Shown here one piece after another: positions 43,210 to 53,690 of a DNA stretch of 64,000 nt (positions are counted from its first letter, which is position 1; every line of letters starts with the position of its first letter). The position numbers and the translations under genes were made by a program. The DNA is from Charina bottae. Its lineage: Eukaryota; Chordata; Lepidosauria; Squamata; Charinaidae. The stretch covers positions 24,769,001 to 24,833,000 of the forward strand of contig JALMGJ010000012.1 of NCBI GenBank assembly GCA_023362775.1, read 5' to 3'. Below the pieces are notes generated by a model that did no database searches, was not told the DNA's origin, and was given only the letters and a program-made list of their open reading frames with translations.

Positions 43210-44960
43210 TGGGTGCATGATATCAGGAGTATATTATGCCCATAATGAATGACAAGTAGTAGTTACCAGATGCAACTCAGCATGTTGGCATTAATCTTTA
43301 AAGCTCTAAAGTGGCTTTTTTATTGTTGTTCAGTCGTTTAGTCGTGTCCGACTCTTCGTGACCTCATGGACCATAGCACGCCAGGCCTTCCTGTCCTCCA
43401 CTGTCTCTCGGAGTTTACTCAAATTCATGTTCATCACATCGGTGATGCTATCTAACCATCTCATCCTCTGCCGTCCCCTTCTCCTTTTGCCTTCAGTCTT
43501 TCCCAGCATCAGGGTCTTTTCCAGTGAGTCCTCTCTTCGCATTAGGTGGCCAAAATATTTGAGCTTCAGCTTCAGCATCTGTCCTTCCAATGAGCAGTCA
43601 GGGTTGATTTCCTTTAAGATTGACTGATTTGACCTCCTTGCAGTCCAAGGGATTCTCAAGAGTCTTCTCCAGCACCACAGTTCGAAAGCATCAATTCTTC
43701 AGCGCTCAGCCTTCCTTATGGTCCAACTCTCCTATACGGACCTTTGTCGGCAAGGTGATGTCTCTGCTTTTTAATATGCTGTCTAGGTTTGCCATAGCTT
43801 TCCTCCCAAGGAGCAAGCGCCTTTTAACTTCATGGCTGCAGTCACCGTCTGCGGTGATCTTGGAGCCCAAGAAAATAAAATCTGTCACTGCTTCCATTTC
43901 TTCCCCTTCTATTTGCCAGGAAGTGATGGGACCAGATGCCATGATCTAGGTTTTTTTAATGTTGAGTTTCAAGCCAGCTTTTGCACTCTCTCCTTTCACC
44001 CTCATCAAGAGGCTCTTTAGTTCCTCTTCACTTTCTGCCATTAGGGTGGTATCGTCTGCATATCTGAGGTTGTTGATATTTCTCCCGGCAATCTTAACTC
44101 CGGCTTGTGATTCATCCAGCCCGGCATTTCTCATGATGTACTCTGCATATAAGTTAAATAAGCAGGGTGATAATATACAGCCTTGTCGTACTCCTTTCCC
44201 AATTTTGAACCAGTCGGTTGTTCCATGTCCGGTTCTAACTGTTGCTTCTTGACCCGCATACAGGTTTCTCAGGAGACAGGTAAGGTGGTCTGGTACTCCC
44301 ATCTCTTTAAGACTTTGCCACAGTTTGTTGTGATCCACACAATCAAAGGCTTTAGCGTAGTCAATGAAGCAGAAGTAGATGTTTTTCTGGAACTCTCTTG
44401 CTTTTTCCATGATCCAGCGAATGTTGGCAATCTGATCTCTAGTTCCTCTGCCTCTTCGAAACCCAGCTTGCACTTCTGGTAGTTCTCGGTTCACATACTG
44501 CTGAAGCCTAGCTTGTAGGATTTTGAGCATAACCTTGCTAGCATGTGAAATGAGCGCAATTGTACAGTAGTTTGAACATTCTTTGGCATTGCCTTTCTTT
44601 GGAATTGGAACGTAAACTGACCTTTTCCAATCCTGTGGCCACTGTTGAGTTTTCCAAATTTGTTGGCATATTGAGTGCAGCACTTTAACAGCATCATCTT
44701 TTAGCTTAGTGGCTTAGGGCCTGACAATCTTGACTGAGGACATTCAGGTCATCATGGAAGGCCCTCTAAAGATGTTCTCACTTTTTGAATGTATTTTTCA
44801 GACAGAAGAGGGCTGGTGCTTGTGAGCCTGTGCCCATATTCTCCCATGCTGCTCCCGAGTCATGGAATCTGCTCCCTTTGAGATGATGCTCAGCCATCAT
44901 TTTCTATTTTCAGGAACGGATTCAAGGCTATGACTTCAGCTATTTTCATGCAACTTTGGC
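43210..44960 (+). mobile_element. L2 LINE coding relic split by a BovB
   Basis: Before the BovB, ttaccagatgcaactcag and cattaatctttaaagctctaaagtgg (in two parts) match the L2 region WLP...F(K)ALK. After it, ttagggcctgacaatcttga and catggaatctgctccctttg continue the L2 C-terminal region. The coding phase rejoins when the BovB and one duplicate are removed. Very old. Confidence 0.6.
43310..44715 (-). mobile_element. BovB LINE, RT-containing, 5'-truncated
   Basis: Element 43318-44707, minus strand, with an 8-bp duplication agtggctt at 43310-43317 and 44708-44715. The frame 44683-43946 encodes the reverse transcriptase: SICQQIWKTQQWPQDWKRS, GFRRGRGTRDQIANIRWIME, CFIDYAKAFDCVDHNKLW (motif A), GVRQGCILSP (motif B) and NNLRYADDTTLMAE (motif C). 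A following frame 43942-43706 carries WQIEGEEMEAVTDFIFLGSK. A ~38-bp deletion near 43733 removes part of the post-RT region and shifts the frame, after which 43659-43330 encodes the normal C-terminus. Inactive. Confidence 0.95.
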
Positions 44961-44971
44961 AGAGTTCACAC

Positions 44972-45007
<36 letters not shown>
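44972..45007. repeat. (GAT)n microsatellite
   Basis: About 12 GAT units at the end of the L2 relic, possibly its tail. Confidence 0.9.
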
Positions 45008-45540
45008 ATCTCTTCTGAATACTTAGCAAGTGCTGATAATTTAGGATAATTCTAGATTTATCCCAACACTTAAAATTATCTAAATACTGCAGTACATATG
45101 TGGTTCTTTGCAAAGCTGTTTTTTGTAAGCTAAATGTGAGATAAAATAATTCCAATTTTTCAGCTGTTTTGACAATTCTATTGCTATAGCAATAATTATG
45201 GGAAAACCTTTTGCTGGTTTATTCCATAACCTCTGTACTTCAATTGTTAAGTTCCAATATTTTACAGTCTTTTCCAACTCCTTTTAAGTTACTCTGCTAT
45301 CATTTGTTATTGCCTATAAGCAAGACTTGTTTTTTTAAAAACTACTGTGATGTCCAGGATGTTATGTTCTAAATGTCCATCTGTCTGAATTCAGAAATCG
45401 TATAATTTTTTTACATGGTCATTCTAGAGCATTCTTTCAACTTTAAGAGATCAGATCCACATTTTTTGCATAAATTCTACTACATCATTTTTGCCCCAAG
45501 ATCGTGTCTGACCTGAAAATGTCTGGGCAAATTTTATTAT
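45008..45540. other. Unassigned AT-rich sequence
   Basis: No gene or clear repeat recognised. Confidence 0.4.
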
Positions 45541-46148
45541 CATTATTTGATAGATTTATGTTCTTTTTTTTCCAAGGATGTCCAGGTAACTTATATGGCA
45601 ATCTTCCTTCATGTTACCTCCACACTCAACAGCAACCTTGGGAGATGGGTCAGATTTTGTAAGAGAGTGACTGATTCAGAGTCACTCAATGAGTTTCTTT
45701 TTTTCTTTTTTCTTTTTTAAATATTATAAAAGTATCTTTATTATTTACAATACATTATATAAAAAAACAGACAAACAATACATAACAGAATATAATATGA
45801 CATAACATAAACACAGCGTTACGTAACATAGCATTCTATAACCTTATATACATAGACTTAACTTAATCTAATCTAACCTGACAAGGACAAAACAAAACAA
45901 AACAAAATAACCGGGAGGGGAAAAAAGAAAGGAAATCAGTTAAACTAATTTGTTTAAAACCCTATCTAACTAAACAATCTTCCCTCTTTCTTCATTATTT
46001 GATAGATTTATGTTCTTTTTTTTCAAGGAGGTCCAGGTAACTTATCTGGCAATCTTCCTTCATGTTACCTCCACACTCAACAGCAACCTTGGGAGCTGGG
46101 TCAGACTGAGTAAGAGAGTGACTGATTCAGAGTCACTCAATGAGTTTC
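45541..46148 (-). mobile_element. L1 LINE 3' end between ~156-bp direct repeats
   Basis: The direct repeats 45541-45697 and 45993-46148 are ~95% identical and flank 45698-45992. The inner sequence starts with a T-rich run and, on the minus strand, ends with an AATAAA-type signal and an A-rich tail. Its atgtattgtaaataataaag resembles the L1 3' end at 61990. Target duplications of L1 are normally 7-20 bp, so repeats of this length are unusual. The repeated unit is itself part of a SINE (next entry). Confidence 0.7.
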
Positions 46149-46225
46149 AATGGGTAAGGGGGGATGTAAAGGTGGGTCTCCCTCATCCTAATTTAAGATA
46201 TTAACTGCTATACCACACTGCATTA
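46000..46225 (-). mobile_element. tRNA-derived SINE relic (MIR-like/L2-tail group)
   Basis: Plus-strand blocks gagctgggtcagactgagta, agagtcactcaatgagtttc and gctataccacactgcatt are the reverse complement of the SINE body and head. The left part is duplicated around the L1 insertion. Confidence 0.6.
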
Positions 46226-46441
46226 AACTAGGCTAAAATAGATTTGGGTACTTTGTAGTTCAGCATATAGTAAGAACTCAACTATCAATTTAGCATGTTG
46301 TATCAACCAGGCCATCACGTTAATTCAAATACGGTTGATTAGGAAGAGGCATAGCAATTCTATGTGGATATAACAATTGTATTTTTTTAAACTCAGGATT
46401 AGTGCTCAATGGGTTGTGTGAAGCCAAACTTTAAGACTTTC

Positions 46442-46483
<42 letters not shown>

Positions 46484-46540
46484 AAATCACCTTGAGTGCT
46501 ATATGAATAGAAAGGAAATATATAAATCATAAAAATAACT
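46442..46540 (+). repeat. (TTG)n microsatellite with LINE-like 3' end
   Basis: Fourteen TTG units (46442-46483), then taaatcaccttgagtgctat and agaaaggaaatatataaatc, a decayed L2/CR1-type terminus. Confidence 0.6.
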
Positions 46541-47018
46541 AAATAGATATAATAACACAACTATTTGAGGAAGCTTAGTCAAAAGCTATTGGGAAATAAA
46601 GGCCCATACTTTGCCTTGTATGGGCCTTCAAGTCTCCTACCATCTCTCATTAGACTTTCAGCAGTGTTCAAGCAAAAGGTCTATGGGTACCCATGGGATG
46701 GGGAGGGGTAAGAGGGGCCAAATGACATCATATGCTTGATGAAGTCATGACCTACCAACACAACTGATGCACATTACATAATTTTCATTAATTTGCACAA
46801 TGACATCATGCCCCAGGTGATGTCACCTTAGATTCTACCAGCCATAAAAGGCATTAAACATTCTTAGCGCAGGAAGTTGTTCCAAACAGTAGAACTGGAT
46901 GGAGCTCACCATCCTACTCATAAATCCACTGCTGGTTCCATCCAAGTTGTTTTCCATTAAACAATCTCATTATGGCTGTAGTTGTGTGGAGTCCTTGGTG
47001 CTCTCTGAGCTTGGTTGC

Positions 47019-47054
47019 AGATGTTTCATTACCCAACTAGGTAACCTCATCAGT
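47019..47054 (-). ncRNA. Hammerhead ribozyme-like motif, minus strand
   Basis: Minus-strand order: CUGAUGA, g, stem II gttacc-tagtt-gggtaa, then u, GAAA and CAUC. Core CUGAUGA and GAAA are exact. The base after GAAA gives ACAUC-like rather than ACGUC sequence. Confidence 0.6.
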
Positions 47055-47148
47055 GCTAGTGAGTGTGGGGTTTGCTCCCTGTTTATAGCAACACTGGCAG
47101 GGCAAGCTACTGTATATAAACAGGGAGCAAACCCCATGCTAACTCGCA

Positions 47149-47184
47149 CTGATGAGGTTACCTAGTTGGGTAATGAAATGTCTG
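47149..47184 (+). ncRNA. Hammerhead ribozyme-like motif, plus strand
   Basis: CUGAUGA starts at 47149. The stem II strands ttacc and ggtaa are complementary with a tagtt loop. GAAA is followed by UGUC and ugc, and the preceding gca pairs with ugc as stem I. Secondary structure is thus well supported by hand inspection. Cleavage would be expected just after the GUC-type triplet. Confidence 0.62.
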
Positions 47185-47272
47185 CAAGCAAACAACCAAG
47201 CTCACAGAGCACCAAGGACTCCACAGTTCAACCCTGAGCTACAGATATTCTCTTCTATTGGCTGTAGTTGTG

Positions 47273-49189
47273 ATGGGGGGAGAAAGTTTTTCAGAGCTGC
47301 TGTTAACCAGAGTCAGAATCCTGGTAAAGCTTTGGTAAATCATATCAGAGAAGTTCCCAGGGGTGTTGCTGGATTAAGGACACCCAAGGCCAAATGTTCT
47401 TCTCACACAGTGCTTCAGAAGCTCCTTGTCCAATTTATTTCTCCGATCCTCAGTCTGGTTTCCCAAGGAAAGAACAGGAGCATAGGGAAAGAAAATAGCC
47501 AGCCATTGGCAGTGGATATAGAAAGAAACTGATGTTTTTTTAAAAAAAAAAATTAAAGGTACGTGTAGTTCTAAGTATAGAGGGCTTATCTTGCCAGTCC
47601 GTAGACTTACACCAGTAGACCAAGATATATCTTCTTCTCATCCCTAGATCATGCTGGTAGATGCCATGGCTTGAGGAAGAGAATATACAGTGCAAAGATG
47701 AATCTTATCTATCTTGTATTTCAGGGCCTGCAGCACAGTTGCCCATTCAGACTCCCTGATCCACATCAGCTTAGCTTCAATGATGCTGCCACTTCTGGTT
47801 AGTGTTCCTGAGCTTTTGACCAAGACCTTTCCAATCTCCTCTAAAACTGCCCTTGTAATTCATCCTCAGAAGGAGCAAATTGTCAGCAGCCACTGGCTCG
47901 AACCAACCAGTATTCCCCTCTCTTGCCCTAGACAACAGTTTTAGGGAAAAATATAAAGCAATTAAATGTCAGGAGCAATTAGTTCATGCATTTTTCATGG
48001 GCCACAGACTGGAATCACTTGAGAAAGCTTCTATAATTAAACTTAATAAAAATGAATACACAATTTTCCCCTCCTCTCACTGTGGCTTGTATGTCATGGG
48101 CATTTCTATGTATTTTCCTCTCTGTATTACTTGAGAAAAAAAATCCACTTGACCAGGGAACACAAAAAGCAGTTTTCCTTGTCACCCAAAAGTTCACCAA
48201 AGTGTTTCAGCAATATCTGAAAAGTTCATGAAGACCCTTTTTTCAGTAGTGGTGCTATAGTCACTGCTAAGGAGAAGCCTGGCCTTTGATAAATGATTGA
48301 CAATCTTCTCCTTTGCCTGAAGAGATTTGGAAAAATCCTCCCTGAATCCTTCTGTTCACAAATTTGGTAAAAAACTTCAAAAAGTCATTGATACCCAGCT
48401 CTTCATTTGCTGAACATTCAGCCCTATGAGGTAGAGCAATGTTCTTCCCATTTTCAAAAGTAGAAAACTAAGGTCAAGAAGCTGAATGTTTATTACAGGC
48501 CTTGTGTTTCCCATAATCCCTCCAAACAGCTCCTAAGGACATTTCTAAACCCAAACAACACTCTCTCCTTCTTCTCAAAAAGTCATGCAATTTTAGCCAG
48601 ACTATGATTAAAATTAGCTAGAGGAATAGAAAATAATGTGTTGCCTCTTTGAGCATATGCAAATTATTCAAGACAGAGAACTAGTTATACAATAACACTA
48701 AGCCAACAATTTGGCATTAGACAAATAATTTAACCTCTCCCTTCTCTTTTTCAGGTACAGCTACAGAGAAGTAGTTTTTTCCACATTTTTTTTAAGAAAT
48801 AGGAAGAAATGCATATAAATATATAAATAGTTTATTATTTATTTATTCGTTTTAGCAGAAACTTGCAGGAAAACTGAAATGATGTACATTTTAGTACCCT
48901 TTTAGCTATAAATAAATGGATGCTGCTGCCAATATCTAGCCATTCCCATTGTTTTAAGGGCTACTGGAAGAGAAGAGCAGCTATTTAGGAAGATGGCAAA
49001 AGCACATCTTTTCCATCAAGCTTCAAATTGTTAATTTATTCCAATGAAAAAATGTTAATGCTGATAGTAAATCTATTAATTTGTTTTAGTTTCTATTTGG
49101 TTTGGTTTTTCTTCACTTTGATTGTTGAAGAAACAGAAAGGTATGGTAGACATTCTGTAACAAATACTAAATAAAACAGATCCTCCATT
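47273..49189. other. Unassigned sequence
   Basis: About 1.9 kb with no gene recognised. The poly-A/T region near 47535 and an AT-rich stretch near 48830 are simple sequence. Open frames here (47152-47532, 47714-47944) lack known domains, and the first overlaps the Penelope-like repeat. Confidence 0.42.
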
Positions 49190-49436
49190 CTCTAGTTCAG
49201 GGCTTTCCAAAGTTTTTCCCGCGGCGACACACCAACCGGCGTTGGTGTGTCGCCGCGGGAAAACCCGGAAGTGCCGCCATTGCGGCAGCGCGCAAAAACC
49301 CGGAAGCGCTGCTGCTGCTTTCGGGTTTTGCGCACTGCAGTTGGTGTGTCGCCGCGGGAAAACCCGGAAGTGCTGATGAAGATCAGCGCTTCCGGGTTGT
49401 GTGGCAACACACAGTTTAGAAAGCTACGCTCTAGTT
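49190..49436. mobile_element. hAT-type MITE with CpG-rich internal palindromes
   Basis: Element 49198-49428 (231 bp), starting cagggctttccaaagttttt and ending tttagaaagctacg, with a perfect 8-bp duplication ctctagtt (49190-49197 and 49429-49436). The segment ttggtgtgtcgccgcgggaa occurs twice directly and once partly inverted. Aaacccggaag occurs several times. Same terminal family as 11612 and 37975. Confidence 0.9.
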
Positions 49437-49953
49437 CAATGTCACCCAAATTTGGCCATTTCCGGATGTGTGAACTTCAACTTCCATACTTCTCATCCAC
49501 AAAGAACTGAAACTACTGTTTATTATTGGCTTACTATTTGCAACTAGGCTGACCGTGGTGTTGAAATGGAGATCCTTTTTTTGGTAGTTTCCTGCTTATT
49601 TGTTCTCATATCATGTTCTATGGCACCTCTAGATGGAACAAGAATTTTCTGGTTTCTTTTTGTTTTGTTTTTTAGTTTTTTTGAGGGGGGAGTTCTATTC
49701 TCTTTATACTTTCAACTAAGTTAAACATATTTTAGGGCATATGCTAACACTGCAGTTCTCCTGTGCTTCTCACTTCAAAATGGTGGGAAGAATCGATGAG
49801 ACTTGAACCCCATGTATCTCTAGAATCTTAAGTTTACTTTATTTATTGATTCATGCAATTTATGCTGACATGATTTCCTCTCATTTCAGGACAAGAAGAA
49901 GGCACAAGAAAGTGACTGTGTGGACGAGCTCTTAGCATCATGTGTAACCATAG
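49437..49953. other. Unassigned sequence
   Basis: A weak match to the 34516 MITE left half occurs at 49445-49495 (cggatgtgtgaacttcaact). Nothing else recognised. Confidence 0.4.
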
Positions 49954-50396
49954 CCTATTTCTAGGCTGACCATATTTCCTTGAGACAAAAATGGGACATT
50001 GGAATGGCAAAATGGGACGGGGTCTTATGTAATATTCCATATTCATGAAAGAGACAGGGGTCCCTGCCCCCCAGTCCACGCGATTGGCTCCCGCCTGCAA
50101 ACCCCACCCCCTGGTCTGCGTGATTGGCTCCCATCTGCAAACCCCGCCCCCAGTCCGCCCTCCTCTCCACCTCTGCACCCTCCTTTGCCACACGCTGATA
50201 GGCAGGAGGGCTTCCTCTTCCAGGCTGCCTCCAATCGGCAGCTCCGGCTCGGATTCTCCTTCTGTGCCATTCCCACCGGGGTTTAAAAAACGTGACAAAA
50301 TTCAGATTTTTTATGAAAACGACAGGACGGTTGAAAATGCTTAAAAAACGGGACTGTCCCATTCAAAACGGGACGTATGGTCAGCCTACCTATTTC
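49954..50396. mobile_element. hAT-type MITE carrying GC-box/CCAAT module
   Basis: Element 49962-50388 (427 bp). It begins taggctgaccatatttcc and ends cgtatggtcagccta, with a perfect 8-bp duplication cctatttc (49954-49961 and 50389-50396). Near both ends is aaaacgggac-type sequence. The core (50055-50250) has two direct copies of a module with gattggctccc and caaaccccgcccc. A gctgataggcaggaggg block follows. All three match, in reverse orientation, sequence in the 12756-13809 element. Confidence 0.9.
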
Positions 50397-51204
50397 TCAT
50401 AATCGATACTAAGACTTTTATCCATTAACTGTAATGATTCAAGGATGCATAAGGTTAATCTACATGCAGTGAGGTGGAAGGTATCATACTTGGCTGGTTT
50501 CAAACAAATCTTGTTTCAACCATGGTTTGTTGAAGTTATAGTGTCCCAGTTCAGACATAATTCTAACTCATGCTTCATTACAGGTTTCAAAGTATTCACA
50601 GCTATCAAAATATTCACACTCAAATTACAGGATGGTTGTTTCTTGAAGGCTTGGCCTGACTGTATGAAGCCTTTTTCCTTGTCTTTTGAGCATGCACAGT
50701 ATGTGCATGCACAGAAGACACATCCAGTGGGATTACCTAAAAGCACTTCAGTTCACACACCCTATAAACCTTGCTTTGGAAATGGATGGCAGAACATCCT
50801 TCTTGGAACTACAGCCATTCCTCCTAGAGGGCAGTGGGGGCAGCAATCCAATATAGATCCAAGAATGCACCTTGACAAAAGAGACATCACAGCATTATTT
50901 CCAGTGGGCTGGTCTCAACAAATGCTGCCCTACCACTGTAGCTGCCTATTAAAGCTCTGCTCATTGCTTCAATTGGCAACCATACTTGCTTGTTTGTTTG
51001 TTTTTAACCAGATGAAAGAAAGCCACTATGAATCCTGATATCTCATCTCTTTCTTGCATAGCTCTCCAGCCATCCATCCCCCATCTGCAATTTCTCCTGG
51101 GTTAAGTGTCTCACAAGATGTCCCTCCACCGCCATGTTAATGGCTGATGAATGGCACAATAAGGAGAAGATGGTAAGAGTATTTGCAGCTAGCTTTAACT
51201 GAGA
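50397..51204. other. Unassigned sequence
   Basis: The 197-residue frame 50445-51038 is the longest frame in the window that I could not assign to a repeat. It begins MHKVNLHAVRWKVSYLAGFK and has no recognisable domain, splice context or paralog that I can see. I treat it as a chance frame. Confidence 0.4.
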
Positions 51205-51230
51205 GTGGTTGGATGGTTGGATGGTTGGAT

Positions 51231-51281
<51 letters not shown>
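51205..51281. repeat. (GGTTGGAT)n and (GATA)n microsatellite
   Basis: Three ggttggat-type units, then about 12 GATA units (51231-51281), followed by tattcatatggccac, which may be the terminus of an L2/CR1 element in reverse. Confidence 0.92.
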
Positions 51282-51282
<1 letters not shown>

Positions 51283-51299
51283 TTCATATGGCCACAACT

Positions 51300-52190
51300 T
51301 GCAAATTGTAACTGTTGTCTGATGTAAATTGGAAACCTCTTCTCTCTCTTTTTTTTATATATAACAGAAATTATGTTGAATTGATCATAGCATTGGAAGG
51401 GACATTGAAAGTCACCTCCTTCTATTTTGCTAAGCCATAAGGCAGCTTTGGCTTGGTTTGTTATGTGAACCCAGCTTTTCCTCCTATAAACTTCCTACAC
51501 TTATTTAGTAAGCAAAACTTAAACTTGTATAAATCATGTATTACAATCACAGGATGAGCAACTCACTTATGCACCCCACCCCCCAACATCTTATTCCCTT
51601 TTCAAAAATAAGGATGGGGATGGGAACAGGAGCCCTCTGGAAGGCAAGCCACACCTCCTTCTACCCTTAAACTCTCCAAACTCCCCTTCCCTCTCTAGAT
51701 GACATAAAACCACAGTGCTGAAATTCAGCTATTTTGCTACTAAATATTGGCAGTGGAATTTAGAGTGGAAATGGGAAGGGCTTGCCTCTCACTCCATTCT
51801 CATTCTTAATACTTGCAAAATAACAAAAAAGGGGCTGAAAAATCTGCCCCTTTCCTTTCTGGTGATGTCATCAGATCACCAGAAGCTCTTTTGAGGCCCT
51901 CCAGCTGGCCAGAGGAGCAGTTGAAATCCCCTATTCGAGAGAAGCTATCATCCCTGTCTTAGTAAATTATGGAAGCCTAATCAATTATGGTTTATTCAAA
52001 AAATCATGGTTACACACACCTGACTCAGCACAATACGTGAAGCCAATCAGAGGATCCCCTCCAGATGGCGGTCTCTCCTCTGCTCTAACGACTCCAGTGA
52101 AGAAGAGTACCCCACCAATCCGGAAATGTCCCTCCCTGTCTCAGTCCTTGGCAGCCCTCCCAAATAAACCAGACATGAAACATGACCAGA
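51300..52190. other. Unassigned sequence
   Basis: No gene or repeat recognised. Confidence 0.4.
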
Positions 52191-52194
52191 CGAG

Positions 52195-52330
52195 CTAATT
52201 CTACTTTATTGTAAGTCAATATTATTTATTTATTTATTTATTATTTATTTATTATTTAGTTATTTATTTATTAGTCAAATTTATCACCGCCCATCTCTAC
52301 CGTAGTAGACTCTATATTAACTATATCTTG
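52195..52330 (-). mobile_element. L2 LINE extreme 3' end
   Basis: An (ATTT)n-rich run 52222-52272 followed by aaatttatcaccgcccatct is the reverse complement of the L2 terminus, as at 57480-57520. Confidence 0.7.
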
Positions 52331-52489
52331 CAAGTGCTTCTTTCTCTGGACATTACTCCGTTGTGGATTCCTTTCTCTTTTATCTGATCATTCCCTAGGC
52401 AGCATCTCTTTCCTCCCATCTTCCAAGGTCACCCACACATCCCATCACAGTCCTATAGGGTAGATCAGACTAAGAAACCTATGCCATAT

Positions 52490-52710
52490 AGGTCTAAAAC
52501 TACTTTCATTAAAACAGTTATAGTAGCAGAATCTTGCAAGTCTGAATGTGCTTCTCTCCTCCCTCACTTTAGCTTCATGTAAATTAGGGAGGGGCCTGTC
52601 TGAGGCATCTTCTCAAATTAGTTCCTTGAAATGGACTTAAGCCACACTTGTCTGGTCATTCCCTTGGTAGCGGTTCTGCCTCCTGTCTTTCAAGGCCATC
52701 CCCTAGGCCC
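52490..52710. repeat. Unclassified interspersed repeat (also at 38310-38470)
   Basis: Shares cagaatcttgcaagtctgaa, ttctctcctccctcacttta, attagggaggggcc and ggccatcccc in the same order with 38310-38470. Family unknown. Confidence 0.5.
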
Positions 52711-53690
52711 TCTACACCCTATGACTTCTGGAGTAATAGACTGGATTCTCAACTCATACTAAGCCAGCATATAAATTGTTTAGTTTAGAAGTACGTCGAG
52801 ATGGTTTGGTCATACTGTTGGTACTAAAGTATACCTTGATACCCTGTGCTGAGCCAGAGATGCTGAGGAAGGCACTACCTATGTTCAGAGGTAGTGAGGG
52901 TCTGGATGGGTAGAGTTCCAACTAATTCCCCGAAAGACAGGGTCACTGTTTGTTCTGGAACATCTTGCTTAGACATGATGGCAGTGCTAGCTTGGATGGA
53001 GCTAGCCTCCCCCTGAAAGAGCAGGTCTGCAATTTAAAAGGTTGAAGCTGTAGCCAGGGAAGCCTTTGCCCAGCTGAGGTCGGTGCACCAATTGCGGCTT
53101 CACAACTAGGAGGCTCTGGAAATGGTAACTCTCACCCTTGTCTCATGAGAGTAACACATGCTACCATGAAGTTGACCTGGAATCTATAGATGGTACAACA
53201 TGAAATAGCCAGCATGCCAGTGAGTGAAAGCTATTCTCCAGTTGCTTCACTGGTTATGATAGGTTTCTGAGGTACTGATTTTGATCTAAAAAAGCCCTAC
53301 ATGACGTGGTTCCAGAGCATCTTACCAACCATCTTCTCCAAGTAGGATCTGTCTAACCCATGAGTATACAACAGACGACAGTAGATGCTTATGCTCTATT
53401 TCCTATAAGAAATAAAAAAGCTGTGAGCCTGGAGCAAATAATTCTGCTGGGGAACATCTTGCAGCCACTGGTATGCTTGGCACCCTCCCTATTGGTCTTC
53501 TGTAAAGCAAATGAGATAGTTGAACTGGAATTGGGGGTTGACTGATGCATGAGCTCTTGATACGGTGGCCATATTTCTCTCTACTGGACATTTTGATAAG
53601 CTGTGTTTTATATACAGTATATATTCTGTTTTCATTTTTTGTAAGCCACCCAAGAGTCATTGGAGATGGGCAATACAAAAGTACTGGTAA
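52711..53690 (+). mobile_element. L2 LINE coding and 3' relic
   Basis: Conceptual translation in mixed frames gives remnants such as TRRLWKW, SIDGTT and KALHDVVPEHL, which fit the L2 C-terminal region (KALHGMGPGYL in the better copy at 57659-59071). It ends with gtaagccacccaagagtcat and gatgggcaatacaaa, the L2 3' terminus. Broken by many stops. Confidence 0.6.

Larger units (their letters stand above)
46973..47272. mobile_element. Penelope-like element ends, intact inverted pair, with duplication
   Basis: Element 46987-47258, flanked by a perfect 14-bp duplication tggctgtagttgtg (46973-46986 and 47259-47272). The left unit is minus strand and the right unit plus strand, joined through a spacer of ~27 bases (47088-47114). 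Both units contain ccaaggactcc and the complement of tttgctccctgtttat. Each holds a hammerhead-like core. This is the best-preserved example of the arrangement here, and the duplication shows it inserted as one unit. Confidence 0.78.
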
